Origin: Palsa-1188 sp050010575 | Lineage (GTDB): Bacteria; Bacillota; DSM-12270; Thermacetogeniales; Thermacetogeniaceae | NCBI GenBank assembly: GCA_050010575.1 | Contig: JBEKKU010000015.1 | Location: 1 to 27,275 of the forward strand | Length of the DNA stretch: 27,275 bases | Direction of reading: 5' to 3' | Shown: in pieces, positions 1 through 7,450 of the stretch | How positions within the stretch are numbered: position 1 is the stretch's first letter | Layout: each line of letters opens with the position of its first letter | Translations under genes and position numbers: made by a program | Notes under the pieces: generated by a model | Told to the model about the DNA's origin: nothing | The model's input: only the letters and a program-made list of their open reading frames with translations | Databases searched by the model: none

Positions 1-514
1 CAACCCCGTAGAGGGAATAGACATAACGCACAAAACCGGAGCAATCGAAGCTTGATGGTCCGTTTGCTCCATAACTATAGGGCCTGCCCAGAAATCGCTT
101 GGCGATGCTTATAATGTCGGAAATCGCTCCCCGGCTGGCATTCTGTGTCCCTGATTGCGTGGATGCGGTTGAGGATTGCTGATAGGCCTGAACGCACCAT
201 CCGGCAATCCAACCGGTCCCTCCCTGCCAAGCGATCTGGTACCAACCGTCACCGCTTTCCGCCTTTGCCTGAATGAGATCTCCTAAATGCACCTGTCCGA
301 TTCTGGCATTATTCGTACCTGGCCCCGAACGTACATTGACTGTATCATAGGCTACCTGCAACTGACCGGTCGTCGGAGTAAGCGATGCGAGAGCCTTGGT
401 GCTGGCAAAGGCCACGCTGCAGGTAGAATATCCAAATATCACGGCAGCACTCAAACAAAGAAACACCGTAAATTGTGCAACTTGTTTTTGCAAAGAAGTT
501 GTCACCAAAATCAT
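1..514 (-). CDS. SH3b - NlpC/P60 cell-wall hydrolase, 3' end cut off by the window
   Basis: This is the first 171 residues of a secreted peptidoglycan hydrolase; the reading frame runs off the left edge. A hydrophobic N-terminus (about residues 13-36, ending near Ala-Phe-Ala-Ser) looks like a signal peptide. A bacterial SH3 domain follows at about 53-110, with the typical VNVRSGPGTNNARIGQ core. After a Ser/Thr/Gln linker the NlpC/P60 domain begins at about 130, and the catalytic cysteine is visible as FDCSGFVRYVYSLYG (Cys158). The His and third polar catalytic residues lie outside the window. Proteins of this type cut stem-peptide bonds, usually D-gamma-Glu to diamino acid. The ATG at 514 is chosen because GGAAGGGG lies 7 bases upstream. 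The gene follows a candidate regulatory leader with its own terminator. Family assignment is firm; the exact bond cut is inference. Confidence 0.93.
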   Translation of the reverse strand, partial: MILVTTSLQKQVAQFTVFLCLSAAVIFGYSTCSVAFASTKALASLTPTTGQLQVAYDTVNVRSGPGTNNARIGQVHLGDLIQAKAESGDGWYQIAWQGGTGWIAGWCVQAYQQSSTASTQSGTQNASRGAISDIISIAKRFLGRPYSYGANGPSSFDCSGFVRYVYSLYGV

Positions 515-588
515 TATGCAGCCCCTTCCAGTTTCAGCACTAACATGATAATTTCGACACAATACTCCATTTCCCTGCTAACAGGCAT

Positions 589-620
589 AAAAAAACGCCA
601 CCCATGATCATGTGGCGTTT
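589..620 (-). terminator. Intrinsic terminator in the leader of the NlpC/P60 gene
   Basis: Read on the minus strand, AAACGCCAC pairs with GTGGCGTTT (9 bp, 10-base loop) and runs straight into seven T. It lies about 75 bases before the NlpC/P60 start and about 260 bases after the amidase stop. It could therefore be an attenuator for the hydrolase or a late terminator for the amidase. The structured element immediately upstream favours attenuation. Confidence 0.8.
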
Positions 621-632
621 ACCTTCCATATT

Positions 633-796
633 ACAGGCGGGAGAATGGCGCTGGACTGACTCACTTGAACAACTCACGTTGCTTGCCGAGTATTGAAGCT
701 TCCAGACCAATTTCCCACTTGCCAACCAGGTTATTTACGGTGAAGAACTTAATCGCTTTCATCCTTACAGGAAGATAATCAAGTTCTCCCGCCTGT
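633..796 (-). ncRNA. Candidate structured leader RNA (riboswitch-like), class not recognised
   Basis: A perfect 13-bp stem (784-796 with 633-645, ACAGGCGGGAGAA) closes a domain of about 164 bases on the minus strand. Inside it, AACUUGAUU pairs with GAUUAAGUU (9 bp with G-U pairs), and the segment between them holds a small hairpin, UCCU-GUA-AGGA. Further on, AGCAAC-GUGA-GUUGUU forms a hairpin capped by a GNRA tetraloop. A possible promoter ends just before the closing stem, an intrinsic terminator follows, and then the wall hydrolase gene. This is the layout of a transcription-attenuating riboswitch. I compared it by eye with remembered consensus elements of c-di-AMP (ydaO), c-di-GMP-I, T-box, SAM, lysine, M-box and fluoride classes and found no match. 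Ligand unknown. Confidence 0.55.
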
Positions 797-798
797 TA

Positions 799-826
799 GT
801 TGTAACATAGCATAAGATCAGATCAA
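799..826 (-). promoter_or_regulatory. Possible promoter for the structured leader and NlpC/P60 gene
   Basis: On the minus strand a TTGATC -35-like element (821-826) is followed after 16 bases by TACAAC (799-804). Each matches 4 of 6 consensus bases. The predicted start would place the 5' end of the RNA almost exactly at the closing stem of the leader. This is a modest match supported mainly by its position. Confidence 0.35.
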
Positions 827-878
827 AAGCAAGAGGCTCTTTTTATTATTTTTAGTCCGCCGCCAGGCGGTCCTTTTC

Positions 879-2837
879 CTAGCTGCCAGTGAGGAATTTG
901 GTGATACCCCGAGCGATAGCCGAGGCCGCCTGTTGTTGGAAGTTTGCGTCTGCCAGCAGCTTCTCCTCTGCCGGGTTGCTGATAAAAGCCACCTCTATCA
1001 GCGCAGCGGGCATCACCGTGCACCTCAGCACCTCGAAGTTGTCTTCAAACACGCCGCGGTTGTGCAGCCCCAGGGAGGCAGAGGTCTCATTTTGCAAGTC
1101 TCGCGCCAGAGTGAGGCGCTGGCTTCGCTGTTGGCCTAAAGAGGTACCCGCAGGGGCGTACGTATAGGTTCCAGTCCCTCCGATAGCCCGATCGGAGGTC
1201 GAGTTTGCATGAATGCAGACAAAAACGTCGGCGTTGATATTATTGGCGATGGCGGCCCGCTGGGACAGGTCGACATAGGAATCGTCGCTGCGGGTCAAGG
1301 TGACATCAACACCCTGCTGCCTGAGAATCTCCGCCGTCTTTGCAGTAATTTCCAGGTTGACATCCTTTTCCTCAACGCCATGGGGCCCGATCGCCCCCGC
1401 GTCATTTCCTCCATGGCCGGCGTCGAGTACGACTTTTTTGCCCGCCAGAATGGCCTGAGGCACCGGATCGGCAGGCCTCTTTCGCAGCCGCAGGACGATC
1501 TGGCAGCCTCCAAAGCTGGCGTCGGAGGTGGCAGAGATGTCCAGGGTGCCTTCTGCCACCAGTCTGACCACGTCTGGTTGATACTGGATAAGTTTTATGT
1601 TTTTGACTCCCAAAAGATCGAGCTGCTGTTGCCATGCCTGCAGCGAGGAGGCAAGAGTGAAGCCGGCAAAATCAAAGGCCACCTGCGGTGTTGGGCCGTC
1701 CAGGTTCGTGGCTTGATAACTGAGAGGCGCTGTTCCCCACATGTTAATCGCCAGAAAATCGGATACAGCCCCCGCCTGAATTTTGTATATCTGTGGCGGC
1801 AGCGTGACCAGCAGCTCTCCGGGGTTTCCCAAGGCTGCGCTATAGGCAAGGGGCGCAGGCAGTGATTCAAAAAAGATGTCGACCTCTGCGGTTCCGGCTG
1901 CTGTCCCCGGAAAAAGAGTGACGATCTTGTCCAGGCTACCCACTCCGGGATCAATCTCTAGCGGCGTTCGTACGCTGGTGATACCCGGTACGGTCACTAC
2001 CAGGCGTTGCGGACTGGTCTCTTCTGTCCACTGGCAGTTCCCGTTCGCCCCCTGGATATCGATGGTGATTCCTGTGCTGCCTTGCTTGACCTGCACATCG
2101 AGCGTCCCCTGGCTGGCGCCGCCCTGTCTTGCCGATGGATTTGATGAAGTCGACGGTGGCGCCGGATCTGCTGGGGATACTGGGCCTGAGGCCAGAGCAC
2201 GAGCACTGTTGATCATCACTACCGCTTCGGCGCGACTGATAACTTTTTTCGGTTGGAAAGAACCATTCGGATATCCGGCCATGATCCCTTCAGCCACCAA
2301 CTCGGCTATAGAAGATTTGGCCCAGCTGTCAATCTGTCCGGCATCAGAAAAACTTGTGCTGCCTCCCCCATCCAGCTTCAAGAGTTTGGCCAGCAGGCAG
2401 GCAGCCTCCTGTCGCGTGACGGACTTCTGCGGCCTGAAGGTTCCGTCCGGGTAGCCGCTCACAAAGCCGGCTGCAAGTGCGGACTGCAGATCCTGTGCAA
2501 ACCAGTCTTTGCCGCGCACATCCTTAAATGCCTGCCGATCCTGGCTGGCCGGGATCTGAAAAGCGACATCCACCATGGCAATAAATTCAGACCGGGTCAC
2601 TCCGGCGTCCGGCTTGAACCTGCCATCGGGGTAACCTTTCACGTAACCCGTGGAGATCGCCTTCCCGATCTCGGCAGCAGCCCAATGTTGTCCGACATCC
2701 TTTAAACCGCCTGCAAAGGCCACGCCGTCAGAAAAAATGCCCGTCAAGCCCCACAAGAGGAGGGCAAAAAGGGCGGTTAGCGCCACAATCCTTGCCGGTA
2801 AACCGTAGACAACCTGTTTATATCTATACGTTGACAT
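879..2837 (-). CDS. SLH-anchored N-acetylmuramoyl-L-alanine amidase (SLH x3 - AMIN-like - Amidase_3)
   Basis: This secreted cell-wall amidase cleaves the bond between N-acetylmuramic acid and L-alanine of the stem peptide. An N-terminal hydrophobic segment (about residues 13-42, ending AFA) is a signal peptide. Three S-layer-homology domains follow (about 45-220; KGYPDGRFKP, SGYPDGTFRP and AGYPNGSFQP mark them) and should anchor the protein to secondary wall polymer. After a Ser/Pro/Gly linker comes a beta-rich AMIN-like region (about 240-460). The catalytic Amidase_3 domain starts near 469. Its zinc ligands are visible: His in LDAGHGG (about 475), Glu in EEKDVNL (about 490), His in CIHANS (about 543) and Glu in LIEVAFISN (about 615). 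I prefer the ATG at 2837 because GGTGAT lies 6 bases upstream; an ATG four codons earlier (2849) has no such site. It is complete and divergent from the MarR operon. Confidence 0.93.
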   Translation of the reverse strand: MSTYRYKQVVYGLPARIVALTALFALLLWGLTGIFSDGVAFAGGLKDVGQHWAAAEIGKAISTGYVKGYPDGRFKPDAGVTRSEFIAMVDVAFQIPASQDRQAFKDVRGKDWFAQDLQSALAAGFVSGYPDGTFRPQKSVTRQEAACLLAKLLKLDGGGSTSFSDAGQIDSWAKSSIAELVAEGIMAGYPNGSFQPKKVISRAEAVVMINSARALASGPVSPADPAPPSTSSNPSARQGGASQGTLDVQVKQGSTGITIDIQGANGNCQWTEETSPQRLVVTVPGITSVRTPLEIDPGVGSLDKIVTLFPGTAAGTAEVDIFFESLPAPLAYSAALGNPGELLVTLPPQIYKIQAGAVSDFLAINMWGTAPLSYQATNLDGPTPQVAFDFAGFTLASSLQAWQQQLDLLGVKNIKLIQYQPDVVRLVAEGTLDISATSDASFGGCQIVLRLRKRPADPVPQAILAGKKVVLDAGHGGNDAGAIGPHGVEEKDVNLEITAKTAEILRQQGVDVTLTRSDDSYVDLSQRAAIANNINADVFVCIHANSTSDRAIGGTGTYTYAPAGTSLGQQRSQRLTLARDLQNETSASLGLHNRGVFEDNFEVLRCTVMPAALIEVAFISNPAEEKLLADANFQQQAASAIARGITKFLTGS

Positions 2838-2901
2838 TGTAATCACCATAATAGATCTTGCTAATTTTTAGATCTTGAGGTTATTTCGACATCAACTGAT
2901 A

Positions 2902-2939
2902 ATTACCCTCTTAATACTATAAAGGTATTAACTGGTAAT
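2902..2939. promoter_or_regulatory. Compound inverted repeat in the amidase/marR divergent region
   Basis: ATTACC-(3)-TTAATAC-(7)-GTATTAA-(2)-GGTAAT forms a nested dyad with 13 paired positions, 65 bases before the amidase start. It could be an operator controlling the amidase or a divergent promoter. The rest of the 410-base region 2850-3259 is AT-rich and, apart from the marR promoter, shows no gene. Confidence 0.4.
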
Positions 2940-3164
2940 GATGGTAGCCATGCACCGCGATCCCGGCCTGTTCTCAATCTCTTCAGCCGCTTTTTATTAC
3001 ATGTTTAATGCAAATTTTCTATCAGCAATCGTTGGTAGATCTAGGATAGCGCTTGATAATGCTGTTATCCTTGTAATTACAGTGCCCTTAATCCGTCTTA
3101 TGAAATGAAAACAGCTCAATTATAGCTGGATTTCTTGCTAAACCAGTTAATGTCATATGAATTG

Positions 3165-3208
3165 ATAGTAAACTGTTATTTACTATTCACGCTCGAACAC
3201 AGTATACT
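3165..3208 (+). promoter_or_regulatory. Promoter and probable MarR-type operator before the exporter operon
   Basis: A perfect 8-6-8 palindrome, ATAGTAAA-CTGTTA-TTTACTAT, occupies 3165-3186. Its right arm overlaps a -35-like TTTACT (3179-3184), which lies 18 bases before a good -10, TATACT (3203-3208). Transcription would start near 3215, about 45 bases before marR. A palindrome covering the promoter in front of a MarR gene fits autorepression. The binding protein is inferred from position only. Confidence 0.55.
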
Positions 3209-3259
3209 GGTTTAGGTAATTACGGCGGCAGTGTGGGCAATTAGCAGCATGCAAAGCAG

Positions 3260-3706
3260 GTGCGCACAATAAGCAAATTAGAAAAAGTGACCAATGAATT
3301 CCTCTCGTTGCTATCTATCATGCGTGATAAATTCTTCAGGCCAGGGGAGAAGATAACCCGGCCGCAGTTAAGCCATGCCCAATTTCATGCGATATCGATT
3401 CTCTATCAGAGCAGCCCGTTGCATATTTCAGAATTGGCGAACGAGATGAAAATATCCAAACAACAGACTACGCCTCTGATCAGCAAGTTGATCCAGGGCG
3501 GCCTGGTTGTAAGAAGAGTGGATGAACATGACCGGAGGATCGTGCGTCTGGAAATCACCGAAACAGGTAGAAACACATTTGAAGAATTGAGATTGGAGAT
3601 CAAGCAGGCCTTCGCAGCCAAGCTCAAAGTGCTTCCAGATCTGGAACTGGACGAATTGGACCAGATGATCAAGAGAATATGCGAGATCCTACAAAGTGTC
3701 GAGTAA
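3260..3706 (+). CDS. MarR-family transcriptional regulator
   Basis: This 148-residue protein has the usual MarR length and layout. Helices flank a winged helix-turn-helix at about residues 48-105: HISELANEMKISKQQTTPLISKLIQGGLVVR, then the wing with DEHDRRIVRLEIT. MarR dimers usually repress adjacent efflux genes and release DNA when they bind small aromatic or toxic ligands. The gene is first in a plus-strand operon with two membrane-fusion proteins and a heterodimeric ABC exporter, so it is the likely local repressor, probably acting at the palindrome at 3165-3186. The start is taken as GTG at 3260, because the ATG at 3249 is out of frame; the ribosome binding site is weak (GCAAAGCAG). Ligand unknown. 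Confidence 0.88.
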   Translation: MRTISKLEKVTNEFLSLLSIMRDKFFRPGEKITRPQLSHAQFHAISILYQSSPLHISELANEMKISKQQTTPLISKLIQGGLVVRRVDEHDRRIVRLEITETGRNTFEELRLEIKQAFAAKLKVLPDLELDELDQMIKRICEILQSVE

Positions 3707-3756
3707 ATAAACCAGGGGCTTCAACAGCACAGATATTTTCGAAGGTGGTTGATGGT

Positions 3757-4455
3757 ATGAAAAGATTTAGGACGGCATTGCTGATATTGGGAGCGCTTAT
3801 AATCGTCGGCGGATTGTTCGGGCTTGCCTACTACGTGTATGAGAGTCTCAATTTCTTCTCTACCCAAAACGCCCAGGTGACCGCCGACATGATCACTATG
3901 ACGCCCGAGGTCACCGGCAAGCTGAATAGCTGGGACGTCAAGGAGGGGGATGTTGTAAAAACCGGCCAGACCATCGGAGTGCAGGACGTCAGCACGCTGG
4001 TCACCAGCACTGCGTTGAGCCCCCAGGCGCTGTCCAGCTCGGCGGATTCCATCATCGCCAAGGCGGATATCAAATCTCCGATCGACGGCAAGGTAGTCGA
4101 GTCCGATGTCATTGCCGGCCAGGTAATCTCGCCCGGTATGCAGATCGCCATCATCGCCGATACGTCGCATATCTATATCAAGGCCAACATCGAGGAAACG
4201 TCCATTTTGCGGATCAGGCCGGGACAGGTGGTCGATATCGGGATCGACGCCTACCCGCACAGGGTCTTTAAGGGCTATATCGAGAGCATAGGCCAGGCCA
4301 CCCAGACGGCCTTCAGCTCGCTGCCCAGTCTGAACACCAGCGGAACCTATTCCAAGGTCACCCAGTTGATCCCCGTCAAGATCGATATCATGAACGCCGA
4401 CAACCTGTCGCTGATGCCCGGAATGAATGCCACGGTCAAGATTCACATCAAATAA
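3757..4455 (+). CDS. HlyD/EmrA-like membrane-fusion (adaptor) protein, short form
   Basis: This 232-residue periplasmic-adaptor-like protein has one N-terminal membrane segment (about residues 5-30, LLILGALIIVGGLFGLAYYV). The barrel-sandwich (lipoyl-like) halves are MTPEVTGKLNSWDVKEGDVVKTGQ and IKSPIDGKVVESDVIAGQVISPG. A beta-barrel part follows (IRPGQVVDIGIDAYPHRVFKGYIESIG) and then a C-terminal strand set. The long coiled-coil hairpin usual for EmrA or HlyD between the two lipoyl halves is nearly absent, replaced by about 25 residues. I chose the ATG at 3757, preceded by GAAGGTGG, rather than an upstream ATG at 3679 that lies inside marR. It is the second gene of the marR operon, and its end overlaps the first possible start of the next gene by one base. 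The role is probably to couple the ABC exporter to the wall space. Confidence 0.85.
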   Translation: MKRFRTALLILGALIIVGGLFGLAYYVYESLNFFSTQNAQVTADMITMTPEVTGKLNSWDVKEGDVVKTGQTIGVQDVSTLVTSTALSPQALSSSADSIIAKADIKSPIDGKVVESDVIAGQVISPGMQIAIIADTSHIYIKANIEETSILRIRPGQVVDIGIDAYPHRVFKGYIESIGQATQTAFSSLPSLNTSGTYSKVTQLIPVKIDIMNADNLSLMPGMNATVKIHIK

Positions 4456-4472
4456 TGAAATGGGGTTTCCGC

Positions 4473-5618
4473 ATGCATAAGCAAATCCAAGTATCTCTAG
4501 CAGTTATGGCGACGCTGCTGCTGGCGATCATCATCTCCGGGTGTGCCAGTCACAGTGTTGTTGCGGTGACGACAGCAACGGCCGCCAATCAGGAGTTATT
4601 GACAACACTCGATCTCAGCGGCGTCCTGGTGCCGGTCCAGTCGGCCAATATCGCCAGCCAGATCTCCGGCCAGGTGGCCAGCCTGGGCTTTCAGGCCGGC
4701 AGCGCCGTCAAGGCGGGGGATATCCTAATGACGTTAGATACGGCAATATTGAGCGCCCAACTGGCGTCTGCAGAGGCCGGCCTACAGTCTGCCGAGGCGG
4801 CGGTGGAAGCATCTAAGAGTCAGGCCTCTGTCACCAAGATTACTCTGGATGCGGCACAGAAATCCTACGACCGGACCAAGTCCCTTTTCGACGCAGGAGC
4901 CGCCTCTCAGAGTCAACTGGATGATGCCACAGACAAGCTGGATACTGCTACCGCGCAGTACGAGAATGCTGCCGGCCCGGCCCAGGATCAGGCGCAAGCC
5001 GCCGTCAGCACCGCTCAGGCCAACGTCAGGAATCTCAGCGTGCAACTTAGCCATGCCACCATCAGAAGCCCCCTGGACGGGGTCCTCACCAGCCAGAACG
5101 TTAGTGTCGGTGAGGTGGTCTCCCCGGGAGTGGCAGTGATATCGGTCGTGGATGCCTCCAGCCTGAAACTGAAAAGCACGGTGTCCCAGGACATCCTGCC
5201 GCTGCTGGCGAACGGCCAGGGTATGGATGTGACGATCGACAGCTTCCCCGGCAGCAGTGTCAAGGGCGCCATCTCCTGCATCGGCCCTATCGCCGTCAGT
5301 ACAGGCGAGATGTTTCCGATCGAAGTCACTATCAAGAACGACGGCAAACTGATGGCCGGACTGTCGGCCCATGCAACGATGGCTGCTCACGCCAGCGGGA
5401 TCGTCGTTCCATCGGCAGCAGTGGTGCACAGCAATGGGACCAGTTACGTGTTCGTGGTCAAGGACGGCATGGCCTCAAAACGCCTGGTGAACATTGGGCT
5501 CAAGAGCGATCAGGGCACCCTGATCCTGAAGGGCCTCGCTGCCGGCGAACGGGTTGCCATCACCAACGTCAGTGCCCTTACCGACAACATGCCTGTTGAG
5601 GATATAGTAAGAGGTTAG
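4473..5618 (+). CDS. RND/MacA-type membrane-fusion lipoprotein
   Basis: The protein has 381 residues. A lipoprotein signal is clear: a hydrophobic run ends in LLLAIIISGC with the lipobox cysteine, followed by ASHS. Domain order is typical of efflux adaptors: a first lipoyl half (ANIASQISGQVASLGFQAGSAVKAG), a long Ala/Gln-rich coiled-coil hairpin containing SLFDAGAASQSQLDDA, a second lipoyl half (IRSPLDGVLTSQNVSVGEVVSPG), a beta-barrel and a membrane-proximal domain (VVPSAAVVHSNGTSYVFVVKDG). The start could be 4455, which overlaps the preceding stop codon, or 4473, which has TGGGG upstream and gives a more normal signal-peptide length. I prefer 4473. Having two adaptors of different architecture before a single exporter is unusual. 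The adaptor at 17981-19159 shares the Ala-Gly-Ala-Ala-Ser-Gln-Ser hairpin motif. Confidence 0.87.
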   Translation: MHKQIQVSLAVMATLLLAIIISGCASHSVVAVTTATAANQELLTTLDLSGVLVPVQSANIASQISGQVASLGFQAGSAVKAGDILMTLDTAILSAQLASAEAGLQSAEAAVEASKSQASVTKITLDAAQKSYDRTKSLFDAGAASQSQLDDATDKLDTATAQYENAAGPAQDQAQAAVSTAQANVRNLSVQLSHATIRSPLDGVLTSQNVSVGEVVSPGVAVISVVDASSLKLKSTVSQDILPLLANGQGMDVTIDSFPGSSVKGAISCIGPIAVSTGEMFPIEVTIKNDGKLMAGLSAHATMAAHASGIVVPSAAVVHSNGTSYVFVVKDGMASKRLVNIGLKSDQGTLILKGLAAGERVAITNVSALTDNMPVEDIVRG

Positions 5619-5707
5619 CAAATTGTTGGAGGCATATTCTCGTGGCATTCAGGATTATAACTCCTGAATATTGATATTGAGTACTCGGGTATTGGAGCTA
5701 ACAGTCA

Positions 5708-7450
5708 ATGTTGAGATTATTCCGGTTTTTAAAGCCGTACACCTGGAACCTGTTCTGGGTGGCGGCGTTCCTCTTTGCCCAGTCCATCGCCAACCTGTAT
5801 CTCCCCACGTTGATGGCCGATATCGTGAACAACGGCATGATCAGCGGCAATACCGGCTACATCATGCGGTACGGAGTCTACATGCTGATCGTGGCCTTTG
5901 GCAGCAGCATCTGCTCCATCATTGGCGGCTATATGGGGGCGGTCACCGGGGTCGGCTTCGGCAGAGACACCCGCGACCGGGTCTTTGCCAAGGTGGAGAG
6001 CTATTCCCTGTACGAGTTCGATAAGATGGGGACCGCCTCCCTGATCACCAGGACCACCAACGACATCACCCAGGTGCAGACCGTGCTGGTCATGGGTTTG
6101 CGCTTCATGGTTTTCGCCCCGATCATGTGCGTCGGGGGGATTATCATGGCCTACTCCAAGGACCGGCACCTGACCCTGGTGCTGTTGGCAGTTTTGCCTT
6201 TTATGCTGGTTTTGATGGGGGTCTTCGCCGGCTTGATCGTGCCCATGTTCCAGTCGATGCAGGCCAGGCTGGACAAGGTAAACCTGGTGCTGCGCGAGAA
6301 CCTGACCGGCATCAGGGTGATCCGGGCCTTCAACCGGCAGCGCAGCGAGGGCGCCCGTTTCGATGCGGCCAACCGCGACCTGACCGATGTCTCGATCAAA
6401 GTCAACCAGATCATGGCGGTAATGCAGCCGATCATGATGCTGATCATGAACGTCACCACCGTTGCCATCATCTGGTTCGGCGGCCTGCGGGTCGGCCAGA
6501 ACCTGATGCAGGTGGGCGATATGATGGCCTTTTTACAATATGCGATGATGATCATGTTCTCCATCATCATGGTGACGATCATGTTCATCATGATCCCCAG
6601 GGCGCAAGCGTCGGCTGTCCGCATCAACGAGGTGCTGGACCTGCAGCCGGAGATCGTCGACCCGGCGCCCGCCAAGCAGGCTGGGAGCCGGGTGCCCTCT
6701 GGGCGCGGCCGGGTGGAATTCCGGGACGTCACCTTCAGCTATCCGGGGGCCGAGATGCCTGCCATCAGCCACATCACCTTCACCGCCGCCCCCGGCGAGG
6801 TGACCGCCATTATCGGCGGCACCGGTTCGGGCAAGTCCACCCTGATCAACCTGATCCCCAGGTTCTACGACGTGGACAGCGGGCAGGTCCTGGTTGACGG
6901 CGTGGATGTCCGGGAGATGACCATGCATGACCTCCGGCAGCGGATCGGTTTCGTACCGCAGTCCCCGATCCTGTTCAGCGGCACCATCGCCGAGAATATC
7001 CGCTACGGCAAGCCCGGCGCCACCGACCAGGAGGTCGTCTACGCCGCCAAAGTCGCCCAGGCCAGCGAGTTCATCAACTCCCTGCCGACCGGATATGAAT
7101 CGGAGGTGGCCCAGGGCGGCACCAATCTGTCCGGCGGCCAGAAGCAGCGGTTGTCCATCGCCCGCGCCCTCGTCCGCAGGCCTGGCATCTATATCCTGGA
7201 CGACAGCTTCTCCGCCCTGGACTTCAAGACCGATGCCCGGCTGCGGGCGGCGCTCAAGAAGGAGACCACCGCCTCCACCGTGCTGATCATCGCCCAGCGG
7301 GTGAGCACCGTCATGGACGCCGACCGCATCATCGTGCTGGACAGCGGCCAGACCGTGGGCATAGGCAAGCACAAGGAGCTTCTTGATACCAACAAGGTGT
7401 ACCGGGAGATCGTCACCTCCCAACTTTCAGAAGAGGAGATCGCCGGCTGA
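5708..7450 (+). CDS. ABC exporter half-transporter with degenerate ATP site (TM287/BmrC-like subunit)
   Basis: This 580-residue half-transporter has an N-terminal six-helix membrane domain (about 1-310) and a C-terminal ATPase domain. Walker A is GGTGSGKST (about 370-378) and the signature is LSGGQKQR. Two catalytic positions depart from consensus: the Walker B motif reads ILDDS, with Asp499 where the catalytic Glu should be, and the switch motif reads IIAQRVSTV, with Gln530 where His is normal. That is the pattern of the non-hydrolysing site partner in heterodimeric exporters of the TM287/288 and BmrC/D type. The stop overlaps the start of the next gene (ATGA at 7447-7450), supporting assembly of the two products. 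GGAG lies about 10 bases before the ATG. Likely role: multidrug or peptide export under MarR control. The substrate cannot be told from sequence. Confidence 0.92.
   Translation: MLRLFRFLKPYTWNLFWVAAFLFAQSIANLYLPTLMADIVNNGMISGNTGYIMRYGVYMLIVAFGSSICSIIGGYMGAVTGVGFGRDTRDRVFAKVESYSLYEFDKMGTASLITRTTNDITQVQTVLVMGLRFMVFAPIMCVGGIIMAYSKDRHLTLVLLAVLPFMLVLMGVFAGLIVPMFQSMQARLDKVNLVLRENLTGIRVIRAFNRQRSEGARFDAANRDLTDVSIKVNQIMAVMQPIMMLIMNVTTVAIIWFGGLRVGQNLMQVGDMMAFLQYAMMIMFSIIMVTIMFIMIPRAQASAVRINEVLDLQPEIVDPAPAKQAGSRVPSGRGRVEFRDVTFSYPGAEMPAISHITFTAAPGEVTAIIGGTGSGKSTLINLIPRFYDVDSGQVLVDGVDVREMTMHDLRQRIGFVPQSPILFSGTIAENIRYGKPGATDQEVVYAAKVAQASEFINSLPTGYESEVAQGGTNLSGGQKQRLSIARALVRRPGIYILDDSFSALDFKTDARLRAALKKETTASTVLIIAQRVSTVMDADRIIVLDSGQTVGIGKHKELLDTNKVYREIVTSQLSEEEIAG

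Noticed and set aside
633..796. c-di-AMP (ydaO/yuaA) riboswitch, expected before an NlpC/P60 gene
   Set aside because: The conserved core blocks I know for this class (for example GGGGUGAAUC and CAGCUAACCUCG) are absent. Only the general layout fits, so it is reported as an unclassified structured leader.
853..875. Hairpin just after the amidase stop as its terminator
   Set aside because: The CCGCC/GGCGG stem is real but is followed on the minus strand by an A-rich stretch instead of T, so it is not a convincing intrinsic terminator.
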